A DNA stretch of 64,000 bases from Mastigamoeba balamuthi (lineage: Eukaryota > Evosea > Mastigamoebida > Mastigamoebidae): NCBI GenBank assembly GCA_902651635.1, contig CACRSC010000063.1:1-64000 (forward strand), read 5' to 3'. Shown here piece after piece: positions 34,194 to 46,718 of this stretch (the stretch's first letter is position 1; each line of letters starts with the position of its first letter). Made by a program: the position numbers and the translations under genes. Below the pieces are notes generated by a model. It was not told the origin of the DNA and searched no databases. It saw nothing but the letters and a program-made list of their open reading frames with translations.

Positions 34194-34348
34194 CCGCGAT
34201 GGCACAGGTGAGATACTGCGAATCCGCAGAAGCCGCCATTCAGAGAAAGGAGAAAAGTGCGTCACACAACTGCCCGGCGGTCAGCGGCCGATTGGCGGCG
34301 AACGGTTGGCGCTTCTTTCGCTGTTGTTGACATGCGGGTGGTGCGTGG

Positions 34349-36651
34349 TTATATAAAGTGCTCCCTGGTTTCCAGGGATAGTGATACTGGACAGTAGCAC
34401 GGGGGCGAGTCGGGAGCCATCCCGAGGTCCGCCATGACGAGGACCTTCCTCCGGAGCACCCGGCGCGCCCACCGCGGCAGACGCTTGTTGCCGCCTGCCT
34501 CTGTCTCGCACAGGGCCAGCAGCATAGGCAGCAGGACGCTCTGGGAGAAGCGCGGGAGCACTTTGGTCTCGATGGAGCGCCAGGCCTCGCCCTTGGCGCT
34601 CGACAGGTGCCCTCTGTTGGCCTGCGTGAACGCCTCCGGGGCCACCATGAAGGCCCCCGTGCCCCAGAGGCCGAAGTAGTCGTCGACGATGGCGTCGCGG
34701 GCCTCGTGGCAGTGCGCGGGCGCGCGGACGCGCTGGAAGTCCTCGAGGCAGGCGACGTCGAGCAGGAAGCGCAGCGTCACGATGCTGTCGCCCCCTCGCT
34801 GCGCGCAGAAGCACTGCAGCAGCTGCACGGCGAGCGGGCGCGCCAATATCTCCGAGAGCTCGAGGCGCACGCTGCCCGGGAGGTTCACGCGGATGAGCGG
34901 TGGTCGCAGCGGGCAGCAGCAGACGTTGAGCAGCGACAGGGCGTTGCGCAGCCTCTCGTTGACCCGCCGCTGCTTCTCGAGCAGCGAGAGCGTGACCGTG
35001 AGCCGCCCGGTGATGTTGACGAGCCTCTTCTCGACCTGCCGCCGGAGGAACGCGATGTCGTCGCCGTCGAACGTGGACTCTGGCCGCGCTGGGGGCTCCT
35101 CGTCGTCGGCGCTCCTGTTCCACTCGGCCGCCGCGTTGATCAGCGCCGCCGAGATGGCCTGGATCCTCTGCAGCACGCGGTGCTCGACCCACAGGCCCAT
35201 CAGCGCCGCGACGAGCGTGATCCACGTGATCATCGCCCCCGCGGTGACGGCGCACGTGATGACCGAGTTGACCCACAGGTCCCGCGGCCGGTAGATGCGC
35301 AGCAGCGGGCCGTTGGTCCCCAGGATCCCCGGGAACCGCGCCGTCACCTCTGTGCTCCACTTGGTGTCGGAGAAGCTCGTCGTCTCGGCCCTCGGGCACG
35401 CGCTGATCGTCGCGGTGCCCCTCGTGCGCCCCGCTTCGGACTGCGAGACGACGTCGACGGCGTACGGCCCCGGCCACGGCTGCCCGAACTTGGGCAGCGG
35501 GCCGTCGTACTTGAGGCCCGTCTCGAGCGCGCCCTCGTCGCCCCACACGGCGACGCAGTCGGGGCCCGCGTCCGCCATCGGCTGGATCGTGTGGCTCAGG
35601 CGCGACCCCCAGAGCATCGACCCGCCCTCGAGGTGCGCGCCCGTGCCCGCGCTGTCGGCGCTCTGTATGCGCTGGGCGACGACGAGCATCGGGTAGTAGT
35701 CGGGGACGTCGAGCACGACGCTGAAGTTGGGCAGGCCGGCGGCGACCTGCGGCAGGCTGAAGAAGTTGACGGCCTGCGCGTACTTGTCGTCCCGGACCGA
35801 GACCAGGCAGCCGCCGTCCAGCTCGCGGAACGCGTACAGCCGCCGCAGCGTCTTGGCCGTGTCGTAGAGCACGATGAGGTCGACCGTGGGCAGCAGGCAC
35901 ATGCTGCCGTTGGTGTACGTGAACAGCGACGACGTCCACCACTCGTCAAACACCTGCGAGGCCCCGTCGTGCGCCGCCAGGTCCAGCATCGCCTGCGTGG
36001 CCGAGTCCATTCGTGCGTACTGCGACAGCAGTATCTGCGAGGCAGAGGGGGGGGAGAGAGAGGGGAACGCGAATGAGCAGCGCTTCTTGCCTTAACAAGT
36101 CGTTTTTCTGTGAACCTCCTTGTCCCCTCATCGATTAATGCAATTCCACGGGTGTAAAAAGCCGATACGAATCTGTGAAATGGTGCCACGGGCGGGGGAG
36201 GGGGCGCTGCACGGCGAGCGCCGGCAGGCGGGTTCCCAAAAGCGGCAAATGCGAGGGTGGGTGCGCGTAAAAAACGTGCTGTAATGCGTGAATGTTACAT
36301 TGATGTCCCGCAGCGCGGTGACGACAGAGCCAACGACGCGCGACAGGTCGTCGACGGCCATCTCCCTCTCCATCCGCGACACGGTCCTCATGATCAGCAC
36401 CATGCACAGGATCGCGGCGGCGTCTGCGAGCCTCTCCGGCGGCGCGTTTCAGTGCGATTCCGGCGGGTCCGCGCCGACACACACGCACACACCACAGGCA
36501 GACGCGAAAAAGACGGGAGAAATGCGAAAAAAGATGAGGGGGGAGGAGCGAGGTGCACCGGCGCACCGAAGGTGAGCGCGAGGGCGGTGACCGCGATGCC
36601 GGTCTTCCAGCGCAGCGAGAGCGGGCGCCACCAGCGGGAGCGCGGCGCCAT
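34349..36651 (-). CDS. Two-pass membrane sensor: CHASE4-like extracellular domain plus RGS domain
   Basis: Three exons (36651-36567, 36423-36299, 36034-34349) give 631 residues. The first membrane segment (GIAVTALALTF...AILCMVLIM) spans the first intron. Residues about 45-324 are extracellular and begin with a helix and QYARMDSATQAMLDL, like CHASE4 sensor domains. The second membrane segment is about 325-355 (CAVTAGAMITWITLVAAL), followed by a helical linker. Residues about 460-578 fit an RGS domain (LSEILARPLAVQLLQCF, LRFLLDVACLEDFQR, AIVDDYFGLWG, SIETKVLPRFSQSVLLPMLL). RGS domains speed GTP hydrolysis by G-alpha, so this would be a ligand-gated G-protein brake. It is head to head with the pseudo-phosphodiesterase gene. 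Confidence 0.75.
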
Positions 36652-37013
36652 GGGGGGTGGTCAGTTGCGGGGTGTGGAGCCCCCCCCGCTCGCTCTGGGG
36701 GTAAAAAGCCTGACTGACCGGCGAGTCCCTCTCTCTGTGCGGCAGTACCGAAATTGGATACCACGTTTCAGCACATTAACCGGTAATAATCGCACTCGGT
36801 GGCCGGATTCCCCGATGCGTCCAGTCGGTTTGCGCGGCTTAAACACGCCGGGACGGCCCGTCTCCGCCGCGTTCTGTTCTCGGCCGCAAGATTCGGGGGT
36901 GTGCGTTTTTGTTTTTGCATGGCTTTGGATTGACCGCTGGAAGGGCAGCACCCAGAAATAGACCATCTCGACGACGAGCAGCAGGGGGGCACACGTAGGG
37001 CTCGGAGGACCAG
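36652..37013. promoter_or_regulatory. Shared promoter of the RGS sensor and the PDE-like gene
   Basis: A 362-base gap between two divergent ATGs, so it probably drives both genes. It holds no tRNA or repeat; the AAATATCT motif is not obvious here. Confidence 0.4.
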
Positions 37014-39376
37014 ATGGCCGAGAGCGGGCTGTGCGCCAGCGTCGTCGAATCCGACGAGCACGGGGTCGTGAACCGGTTCGCGACACGGAAGCTGGCGCTG
37101 ACGTTCAAGGACCCCGCCGTCGAGTCCCGCTGGTCCGTCACCGACTTTGAGCGGTCGATCCACACGACGCGCCTCTCGCTCGCGGCGGCGGTCACTCTGG
37201 TGGCCGTCTGGACTGCGGTCTTCGTCCTCACTCGCGTGTACTCGGAGAAAAAGGACCTCGAGGTGCTCGAGCGGCTCTGTCTCGCCCGCACCCGCCGAGG
37301 CCGTTGCTGACGTCCTGGCGGGGTCGGACAGATAAAGCAGTTCGTGCTGATTGTGGGGTCACTGCCGCTACTCCTGGGCACGATTGCCGTGTCGAGGACT
37401 CGGTTTGCGGTGACTGCCGTGCCTCCGATGCTGTCGTGAGTACTCATCTCGTGACCCTGTGTAACCTGAGGGCGACAAGGGTGGCTGTGCTGGTGGGCAC
37501 CTTCGTGCTCCTCTATACGTACATTTCGACAACCGGGGAGCGCATCGGGCATGCTGCGCCCATCCTGCCCCTGGTTGCCTACATCGTGTGCTGCCACTTT
37601 GTTCTGCCGTTCAGCATAGTGGTGGCGACAGGTACGCGTGGAGCCACGCGCAGGGGCGTTCTCTGACGCTCTGCTCAGTGACGTCTGCCGGCGTGATCAT
37701 CGAGCTTGTGGTCTTCCTCGGGGTCTGCGGGCTTGAGGGCCATCTGTCCTCCAAGATCATCCTGGTTGTCAACGTGGTCTCTGTGTGGCTCCTTGCTGTC
37801 TACTTGGGTGCTCGCATTTCGAGTTCAATTGACGTGACGTGAAAATTGACAGCCGATGGATGGAATGCAGGGTGGCACTTTCAGAAGCAGAAGAGGCTGT
37901 TTTGGAGAGTCGAGAAGCATTGCTCCAAGAGGGTCAACAAGTGTGATGCCACCCCCATTCAGTCAGCCCTCGACAAGATTGTTCTGCTGCGCCAGCTGCC
38001 CTGCGTCACGGCCTTCAGGGAAGCTGACCGCCTCACCCGTGATGCCGTGGACTTGCTGCTGAGGGTCCCCGGCGTCTCCGTCAAGGGTGTCAAGCTGGAC
38101 ACGCTGCCCTCGTCGGCGTCGTCCGACGGTGCTCTGTTCCCGGCCCTGCAGCTGTCCGTGGGCAACCCGGAGGTCGACCACTCGCAGAGGTACCTCTGCG
38201 TGGCGTCCCAGGGGATGCGGGGCTCGCTGGCCAAGGAGAGCATCGCCGAGAGCGACGGGTGCGCTGCTCGTTAGTGCAGCTCTGCCTTGCTTAGCGAGCG
38301 TGTCTCACAGGCACTTGGAGATGTGGAATATGGATCTCTTCGCGTTTCAGAACGAGATGAACGGTAATCGCGCACACCGGTTTTGGCCGAGCTGACTGGC
38401 TGACTCGTGGTTCTCGTAGGTAAAGTGCTCTCGGTCATTGCGCGGGACATCCTGCAGTCGTACCGCTTCTGCGACACGATGTGCCTCAACGCCTCGGCGC
38501 TGACGAGTTTCCTGCTGAAGATCGACATGGCCCACAAGCCCAACCCGTTCCACAACTCGGTCAAGGCAGCCTCGACGATTCACGCGGTGCACTCGTTCCT
38601 CCACATGCTGCCCCCGGGCTACTTCTCGCAGATCGAGGTCCTCTCGGTGCTGGTCGCCGCCGCCGTGTGCCGCCTGGCCCACCAGGGCGTCAACAACCGC
38701 TACCTCGTCGCGTCGGGCGACGACGCCGCGCTGCGCTTCAACGACAGGGCCGTCGTCGAGAACAACTCGGTCGCCACCGCCCTGGCCTACCTCTCCCACC
38801 CCGAGTTCGACTTCCTCGCCCGCGCAGCCCCCGCAGAGTGCGTGTTCCGCTCGCTGGCCTGCGCTTCCGCGCGGTTTTCACAAGCAGACCCGCAGGAGAC
38901 GCGCGTTCCGGTCGCTGCTGATCGAGCTGGTGCTGTCGACAGACCCGGACTGCCGCGAGGAGTTCGTCGGCAGGTGGGCGGAGAAGACCGCCGCGGGCCT
39001 CAACGCGAGCAGCCCGGACGACAGGCTCGGGGTGCTGAAGCTGCTGCTGGTGCTGGCCGACGTCTCGTTTGTCTGCAAGAGCTACTCGCTCTACAAGACG
39101 TGGGCCGGCCGCATGCAGGAGGAGTGGTTCGCCCAGGGCGACCTCGAGCGCGAGCACGGGATGCCGGTGAGCTCGGGGATGGACAGGAACGAGCCGGTGA
39201 TAGCCTTTGCGCACTCGCGGATGCTCGAGGGGCTCGAGACGCTCGTCTCGACTGCGTGCAGCTTCGTGGGGCCGCGGGCGCAGTTCCTGCACGACAACTT
39301 CGCTGCCAACCAGTCGTCGTGGGAGATGACCGCCGACGCCTCCCAGACCCTCAGCTCGCAGCACAGCGGGTTCTGA
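37014..39376 (+). CDS. Six-pass membrane protein with catalytically degenerate cyclic nucleotide phosphodiesterase domain
   Basis: Exons are 37014-37262, 37332-37435, 37471-37631, 37679-37807, 37853-38258, 38311-38363, 38420 to about 38841, and about 38888-39376; the last junction is uncertain. Exons 1-4 encode six hydrophobic segments (for example VTLVAVWTAVFVLTRVY and KIILVVNVVSVWLLAVYL). A helical linker (FQKQKRLFWRVEKH) follows, then a PDEase_I domain from MWNMDLFAFQNEMNG to the C-terminus. HNSVKAAS replaces HNxxHAAD, AAVCRLAHQGVNN replaces AAxxHDxxHxGxNN, and EPVIAF stands where the invariant Gln lies. The general-acid His and the last Asp (LADVS) remain. Three metal ligands are gone, so hydrolysis is unlikely; a binding or scaffold role is inferred. 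Confidence 0.8.
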
Positions 39377-39444
39377 GCCCGGGGGAGCGGGGGAGCGGGC
39401 CTCTGTGTGTGACGTAGCAAGATTGCGTTTCAAACGCGGGGAGG

Positions 39445-39453
39445 AAAATATCT
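39445..39453 (+). promoter_or_regulatory. AAAATATCT motif upstream of Rab2
   Basis: GGAAAATATCTGGCG lies 65 bases before the ATG at 39518. Confidence 0.45.
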
Positions 39454-39517
39454 GGCGTTGGAAGATTTATTGGACTTCTTTCTATCTTCTCCAACCAAAC
39501 CCCCCAACCAGTCAACA

Positions 39518-40943
<1,426 letters not shown>

Positions 40944-41328
40944 ATTGGATCTTAAATTCCCCTCAAAATCATTCTTTCCTCCACACAAACAAAACAAAAA
41001 ACAACATCAAACAATCCCCAGCGTTGTCTACCTTCCCTCTCTCTCCCGTACGAACTCTGCCTCTTCCTCTCCTCAGACTCTCGGGGGGTCGACAGAGCAA
41101 GCAATACAATCAAACGCTAGTTTGTCAACCAGCTCGCACACCGCCCTGTTCTTCTTTCAGCTCGCCAAGGGGGGATTGGCCCCACCACCTCCTTCCCCCG
41201 CCTTTCCAATTCTCCGATTCCTGCGCTGACGTCGCAGATATGCAAGGGGATATCGGGGCTGGTCGGGTCCATTTCTGTGTTGGGCTAATTATAAAACTGT
41301 GCCGGTTTTCCACACTCAACAGTGCAGG
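40944..41328. other. Intergenic between Rab2 and the glycosidase-like gene
   Basis: Pyrimidine-rich, non-coding. A GGGGATATCGGGG element lies near 41246, about 80 bases before the next start. Confidence 0.45.
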
Positions 41329-43512
41329 ATGCCTGCGACAGGGGCGACGCTCGCTGTGCTGGCCGTCTTCGTGTGCACCTGTGCCTGCACGACACCGTGG
41401 CCGCCGGTCCTCGAGCCCAGCCCTCGCCTGCGGCACCTCAAGCTCCCGTCATCGCGCTTCGTCCCCTCGTCTCTGTCAGCCCGTTTCTCCCCGCCCGCCC
41501 TCCCCGTCAGTGCGCATGTGCAGTTCCCTTTTCTGTGGTTCAGTTCCGCGTGCCACCCACCCCTCTACATCTCCCGAGCCGCTCGTTGGGGGGTGTTTCG
41601 TGAGCGCCAATCCGAATTGAGCAATTTTGGAGGGCGAGTCAGTTTTGTACTGGCCAACGACGTGCCTGGGCAGACGGTACAATCTCGTGTGGGCGGACCA
41701 GCTGATCCCCTCGGACGCGAGCTTCGGCGTGCCAGCAGCGCACAGGGCGTTTGCGGCGCGCAACTTTGTCGGCACGCAGAAGATCTGGAAGGACCAGGCG
41801 GCCGTCTACCGCGCGGCCAACCCCAACTTCCTCGTGCTCGCGTACCACCTCGCCGTGGGGCTCAACCCCCAGAACTACACCGACACCCCGGCGCCCCACA
41901 CCGCCAACGTCTTCGCCGTGTCGCCGTCGGGCTATGTCAAGGAGTGGGACACGGACTGGGCCTCGTGGATCGCGAGGAACAACGTCAGCGATTCCCGCAA
42001 GGGTACGGAAGCGAAGTGCGGAGCTGGGGGGTCCGACCCTCACGGCCACGGCAGAGGCGATGTTCGAGCACTACGACGTGGTGGAGCCGACGCACCGCGT
42101 GTGGCACCAGGACCCGTACTGGGTGATGAACCTGGCCAACGCGGACTGGCAGCAGTACATGGGGGACACGGCGAACTCGTGGATGGACGGCATGGAGAAC
42201 GAGGGTGTGTTCTTTGATGTCGCGGTCGAGTGTGCCTACTTCGTGTACCACCCACAGTTATCTCGTGGCCGCACACAGTCATCTTCTCACTCGCCTTGCT
42301 CTCAGAGTACACACGGGAGACTCGTCCACGTGGGACGCGTACAACTTCCACTGGTGGAAGGGGCCCATCCATTCGCCAGTGTCCTCCTCGATACTGACGA
42401 CGAACAGCATGTTTGCCACGTGGCAGAACGCCAAGTATCGCAGCATGTATGGATATCTGTACACACGGTTCCATACATCCGGGCTGGACAGGCTAATCAT
42501 TCCGAACGTGGATCAGATGGTGACCTCCTGGTGCGCACTGGAGCCAACACTGCCTCTACTGAATCGCCAGCTGCTATCAGGTACGATCCCGTGTGGACTG
42601 ATGGTGATGGGAGCGGACACGAGACCATTGATGGCGCAATGATGGAGGGGTGGGGAGGATGGACTGGATCAGACATGCTTCTGAGCATGACTAGGTGTGT
42701 TGCACACCTGACAGGCCGTGGCAAGATCTTCATTGCCCAGTTTGGGTCCAGCGGCGCTGCAGACAGGCTACGACGTGTTGCAATGTATATGGTGGGTCTC
42801 CTACACCCCACGCATATGACTGACTGGCTGTGCAGCTAGTGAAAAACGAGAACAGCTTTCTGTTTGTGACAGGAAAAGTGCAGTGGTTTCCAGAGTATGA
42901 GATTGATATTGGTAATCAGTCTGCATGCCCAGCAACTATCTCAGAGCTGGCTGTGCCTGGCATGTCAAATGTGTACTTGAGGCAGTATGAGGGAGGAGCT
43001 GTCTTGTGCAACACAGCTACAAGCAGTCAGTCTTATGCCCTTCCGGCTGGCCAGTGGGGACTTGCAACTACCTCCGGTGGTGGCGAGCTGGATTCAAAGG
43101 GGTGCGAATATCACTTGTATTTTGTCACTGATTTTTCTGCAGAAATGTCCCGGCTATGTCTCTTGTATGGAACAGGCAGAGCAACTCTGTTGTTATTCCA
43201 ATGTCATCATGTGTTGTTCTCAGGGATTTGAATTGGAATGCAATGTCAGAGAGTTCAGTGACCCCCATTGCAGGACAGAGCAGCTCATCTGAACACAACA
43301 TTGCGCCTGGCAGTGAATCCGCAAGTGACATACCAAGTGCTGAGCCAAGCATGGATTCAACACAGGATGGATCTTCAAATATTCAAACATCCAGCTCAGA
43401 GAGTCCTGGTAACATCGCAGTCATCAGCAGCACTGGCGCCTGCATCGAGGGGGTACTGGAGACCCTGCTGACGTGCGCGGTGGCGTGCTCCTTCTTGCTT
43501 GCGCTCTCCTGA
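41329..43512 (+). CDS. Secreted, probably GPI-anchored glycoside-hydrolase-like protein
   Basis: Seven exons: 41329 to about 41468, 41674-42002, 42055-42231, 42308-42530, 42581-42791, 42836-43101 and 43143-43512, about 571 residues. A signal peptide (LAVLAVFVCTCAC) leads into a TIM-barrel-like domain with RYNLVWADQLIPSDASFG, ANPNFLVLAYHLAVGLNP, WVMNLANADWQQYMGDT, WMDGMENEGVFFD, EGWGGWTGSDMLLS and VYLRQYEGGAVLCNTATS. This resembles the putative glycosyl-hydrolase-like GHL15 group, where a carboxylate after FFD is the likely catalytic area. A Ser-rich tail and final hydrophobic stretch (LLTCAVACSFLLALS) suggest a GPI signal. The 3' exons have lower GC than the 5' exons. Exon 1's donor and the exon 3-4 junction are the weak points. 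Confidence 0.7.
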
Positions 43513-43564
43513 GACGCTCACTCACGCATGACGACCCAACAAAGCAACTTTTTTGGGTAAAAGC

Positions 43565-43637
43565 AGGCCTTGCCGAGAATCGAACTCGGAACCTCCTGTT
43601 TACTAGACAGGCGCAATAACCATTATGCTACAAGGCC
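43565..43637 (-). tRNA. tRNA-Thr (AGT)
   Basis: On the minus strand the acceptor GGCCTTG pairs with CAAGGCC. The anticodon stem CCTGT/ACAGG holds the loop CTAGTAA, giving anticodon AGT. The T arm is CCGAG-TTCGATT-CTCGG. There is no intron. Confidence 0.85.
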
Positions 43638-43820
43638 TTGACACAAACGTCGTTTGTGTTGCTCTTCGCATGTTCTGGTCACGGTGCGTCACGGGCAAGC
43701 TTGGTTAACGCTTGATACGCGGTGTGACAACGCGAGCAGCTCTTGGCAAAGGGAACAGAGTGCTTCATTGGGTTCCACAACAACCATGCCCACAACCTGT
43801 GTGGCGACGAGGGGCGAGCC

Positions 43821-46262
43821 TCAGATGCCCTCGAACACCGTCGCGGGGGCGAAGCCGCCGATGACCTCGTCGGCGATCTTCTTGAACTGGAGCTGCCCCG
43901 ACTTGGACCCCGAGAGCGCCAGCACCTCCTCGACCTGCTCCGCGCTGAGCGCGTCGCCCATGGACCCCAGCACCTTGCGCAGGCGTGCCGCGTCGACGCT
44001 GCCCGTGTCCCTCATGTCGAGCTCCGCGAACAGCGACCTGCACTCGGCCTCGCACTCCTTGACCGTCTTGGCGCTGCCGCTGTCCAGCAGGGCGCCGACG
44101 CCCGCGACGTCGAGCCCCTCGGCCGGCACCTTGTCCCTGACGGCCCTGGCCTCCTCGGCCGTCAGCACGCGCCCCAGCGCCTCGAGGCAGCGCACGACCT
44201 GCTCGCGCCCCACGCGCTCCGCGCCGCCCGCGCAGATGCGGACCGCAGCGCCGATCTGCTCCTCAGTGACCCCGCGCCTGCGCGCCAGGCGGCGCTTGGC
44301 GGCCTCGGCCTCGACGTCGACCTTGAGGACGCTCTCGAGCTCGGCCTTCTCGCGCCTGATCTCCGCGTCGCGCTCGCGGGCGGCCTGCGCGCGCGCCGCC
44401 TCCTCGGCCTCGCGGGCGGCCTCCTCGTCCTGGCTGCCCTTGTGCAGCGCCGCCAGCCGCGCCTTGCGCTCCTCCTCGCGCTTCCTGCGCTCCTCGTCCC
44501 GCTTCCTGCGCTCCTCCTCCTCGGCCTGCTCGCGCCGCTTGCGCTCCTCGTCCCGCTGGCGCCGGGCCTCCTGCCGCGCGCGCTCCTCGGCCTCCTCCTT
44601 CTGCCGGAGCTCCTCGGCACGCCGGCGCTTGTCCTCCTCCAGCGCCCGCTCCTCCTCCTGCAGCAGCCGCTCCTCCTCCTCCCGCTTCTTGCGCAGCTCC
44701 GCCAGCGCCCGCGCCGTCTCCTCGTCCTCCTCCCCCGCCGACGCGGTCGCCTTGGGCTCGGCCTCCTGGGCTGCTGGGTTTTGCGTTGCGTTGGTCTGCG
44801 TTTTGCTTCGGCTGCGCTGCTGATGGGATCGCGTGGGCTCCCTGCTGTCTGTGCCGCACCCTGGGGGGCCTCGTCCGCCGCGGGCTTGCTCTGGTGCTCC
44901 TCGGCCTGGAGCGCCTTCTCCGAGTCGCGCTTCCTCTTCTCCTCGAGGGCCTCGGGGCCGCTGAGGGAGGCGAGTCAGAGACTGCTGGGCCGTTTGTTTG
45001 TTGTAGGGGAGGGACAGAGAGAGAGGGAGAGAGGGCGGACCCCTGCTCAACGATGAGCTCCTCCTCGAGCTTCTTCATCTCCTCCTGCTCCTTACTGGTC
45101 GGCGAGAGAGCGTTGGTGCGCCGATCGCCCGCTCGGAAACAAAAGGCCCCAACGCTAAACCTAAAAACCGCACCACACACAATCTCCAAACGAACTTTAT
45201 AAATTTCCCGAATGCAACTTGGGAATTCCAGACGAACGCGACACAACAACGCGGAACCCGCACCGGCCACCCGCGGGACGCCCGAGGGAGCGGCCCCCCT
45301 CCACCCCCGGCGCGCCACGACGCGCTGCAGCGACCGAGAAAACGCAGAGATTCCACGGCAGAACGGCGGGTTCGAAAACATGAGCAGAAAAAACCTCAGC
45401 AACAAACAAACAAAAAAAAGGGAGCGCCACGGCCCACAGGGCCTCGCGCCCGCATGCTGGCGCTGCCCCACCGCCGCACAGGGCCCGTCCCACCCGCTGC
45501 GCGCCGCCAAACGCGGGGGTGGCGGTTCGCATGCCCCGCATCGAGCGAGGGAAGAGGAGAGCAAAACGCACAGGCGCTCCTCCTCGGCGGCCCGCTGCTC
45601 CTCGAGGCGCCTCTGCTCGACCCTGCGCCTGCGCTCGGCCTCGGCGGGGTCCTCGGGCGGCGCGGCGACCGTGCCCGTGGCCGGAGACGCCGCCTCGCCG
45701 CCCTCCTTGTCCCTCTTCTTCCGCTTCTTCTTCTCCTCCCCGCTCTCGCTGGCCACCGAGTCCTTCTTCTTGTGCTGCGCGACCCGCCCGCCGTCAGTCG
45801 ACCTCGCCCAGGGTCCCCCCCGCCCCGCCCCGTCGGCGCAGCGCCGCGCGGTGCCGGCCGCTCGGAGCTGTGGGCTGTTTTCTGGGGTGCTGGCGCAGAG
45901 CGCTGTTGCTGTGCTGCTGTGCGGACCCTGTGCTCCTTCTTCTCCGGGTCGCCGCCCGTCTCGGAGCGCTTCTTGTGGTGCCTGCGCTCGCTGCCCGTGT
46001 CGCCGGCGTCGCCGTCGGTGCTCTCGGCGCTGTCGGCGTGCCTGTGCCTGTGCTTGCGCTCCTTCTTCTCCTCGGGGGCCGGCGAGATGCTCGACGCGGA
46101 CGAGCCGTCGCCCGCTGCCGACTCCTTCTTCTTGTGCTTGAGCCTCTCCTTGAGGATCTCCGTCGGCGACGCGTCTGCGGGGCCGCGGGCGGGGCGGGGA
46201 GGGGCCGGGAGCGCACGTCAGCGGCGCTCGAGTGGGCGGGGGGAACGAAGCGGACCTTCCAT
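43821..46262 (-). CDS. Charged coiled-coil protein with C-terminal EF-hand-like region
   Basis: The start is ATG 46262 in a 7-base first exon (ME then G|GTCCGC). Splicing to about 46178 gives EDASPTEILKERLKHKK. Further exons lie near 46178-45935, 45777-45570, 45096-45040 and 44965-44870, and the last runs from about 44790 to 43821. The N-terminal part is Lys/Arg/Ser-rich and disordered. The central part is a long Glu/Arg/Lys coiled coil (ERARQEARRQRDEERKR). The end (FAELDMRDTGSVDAARLRKV, SKSGQLQFKKIADEV) looks like two degenerate calmodulin-type EF-hands. It may be a cytoskeletal or scaffold protein, but no exact family is recognised. An AGATATT motif lies about 40 bases upstream of the ATG. 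Internal exon ends are approximate. Confidence 0.65.
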
Positions 46263-46299
46263 CGGCGGTTAATGGGGTTCACTACGCGTTCAAAAAGAG

Positions 46300-46306
46300 A
46301 GATATT
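46300..46306 (-). promoter_or_regulatory. AATATCT motif upstream of the coiled-coil gene
   Basis: GGAATATCTCTC on the minus strand, about 40 bases before the ATG at 46262. Confidence 0.4.
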
Positions 46307-46718
46307 CCTCCGCTGCTGAGATTCACCGGCAAAACAATCTCCCAGATACAAACTTGGAATCGCGCTGGTCGAACGAACAGTACACGAATTCTTGTGTTAC
46401 ATACTTGGTGTTCTTGGGAACTCACAGCCAACCCCCACGCCTCTAACTGCTGTTGCTGCTGCTGTGCCACAGGCGACAGCAAACAAAAGGAGCAGGGGGG
46501 CACAACGAGCAGAGACGTGGTTCTTAGCTGTGTTGTCATAAATGTGGCACGGCACACGAACCCACGAGAGGAGGGCCTCAACTCGCTGCGCAAGCCAAGG
46601 CTCTCTCCCGGGTGGGCCAGGGCCGGCGCCAGGGCGAGGGCGCGTCTGGACCAAACCACAAAACTCCCAGCGTGCTGCGACCTCTCCCCGGCTGCGGGCC
46701 ATGCCGGGAGGGGGTCCC

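Noticed and set aside
34607-36076. 489-codon frame on the plus strand opposite the RGS sensor
   Set aside because: It mirrors codon structure of the real minus-strand gene, is Arg/Ala/Val-rich and has no domain. Such antisense shadows occur opposite many GC-rich genes here.
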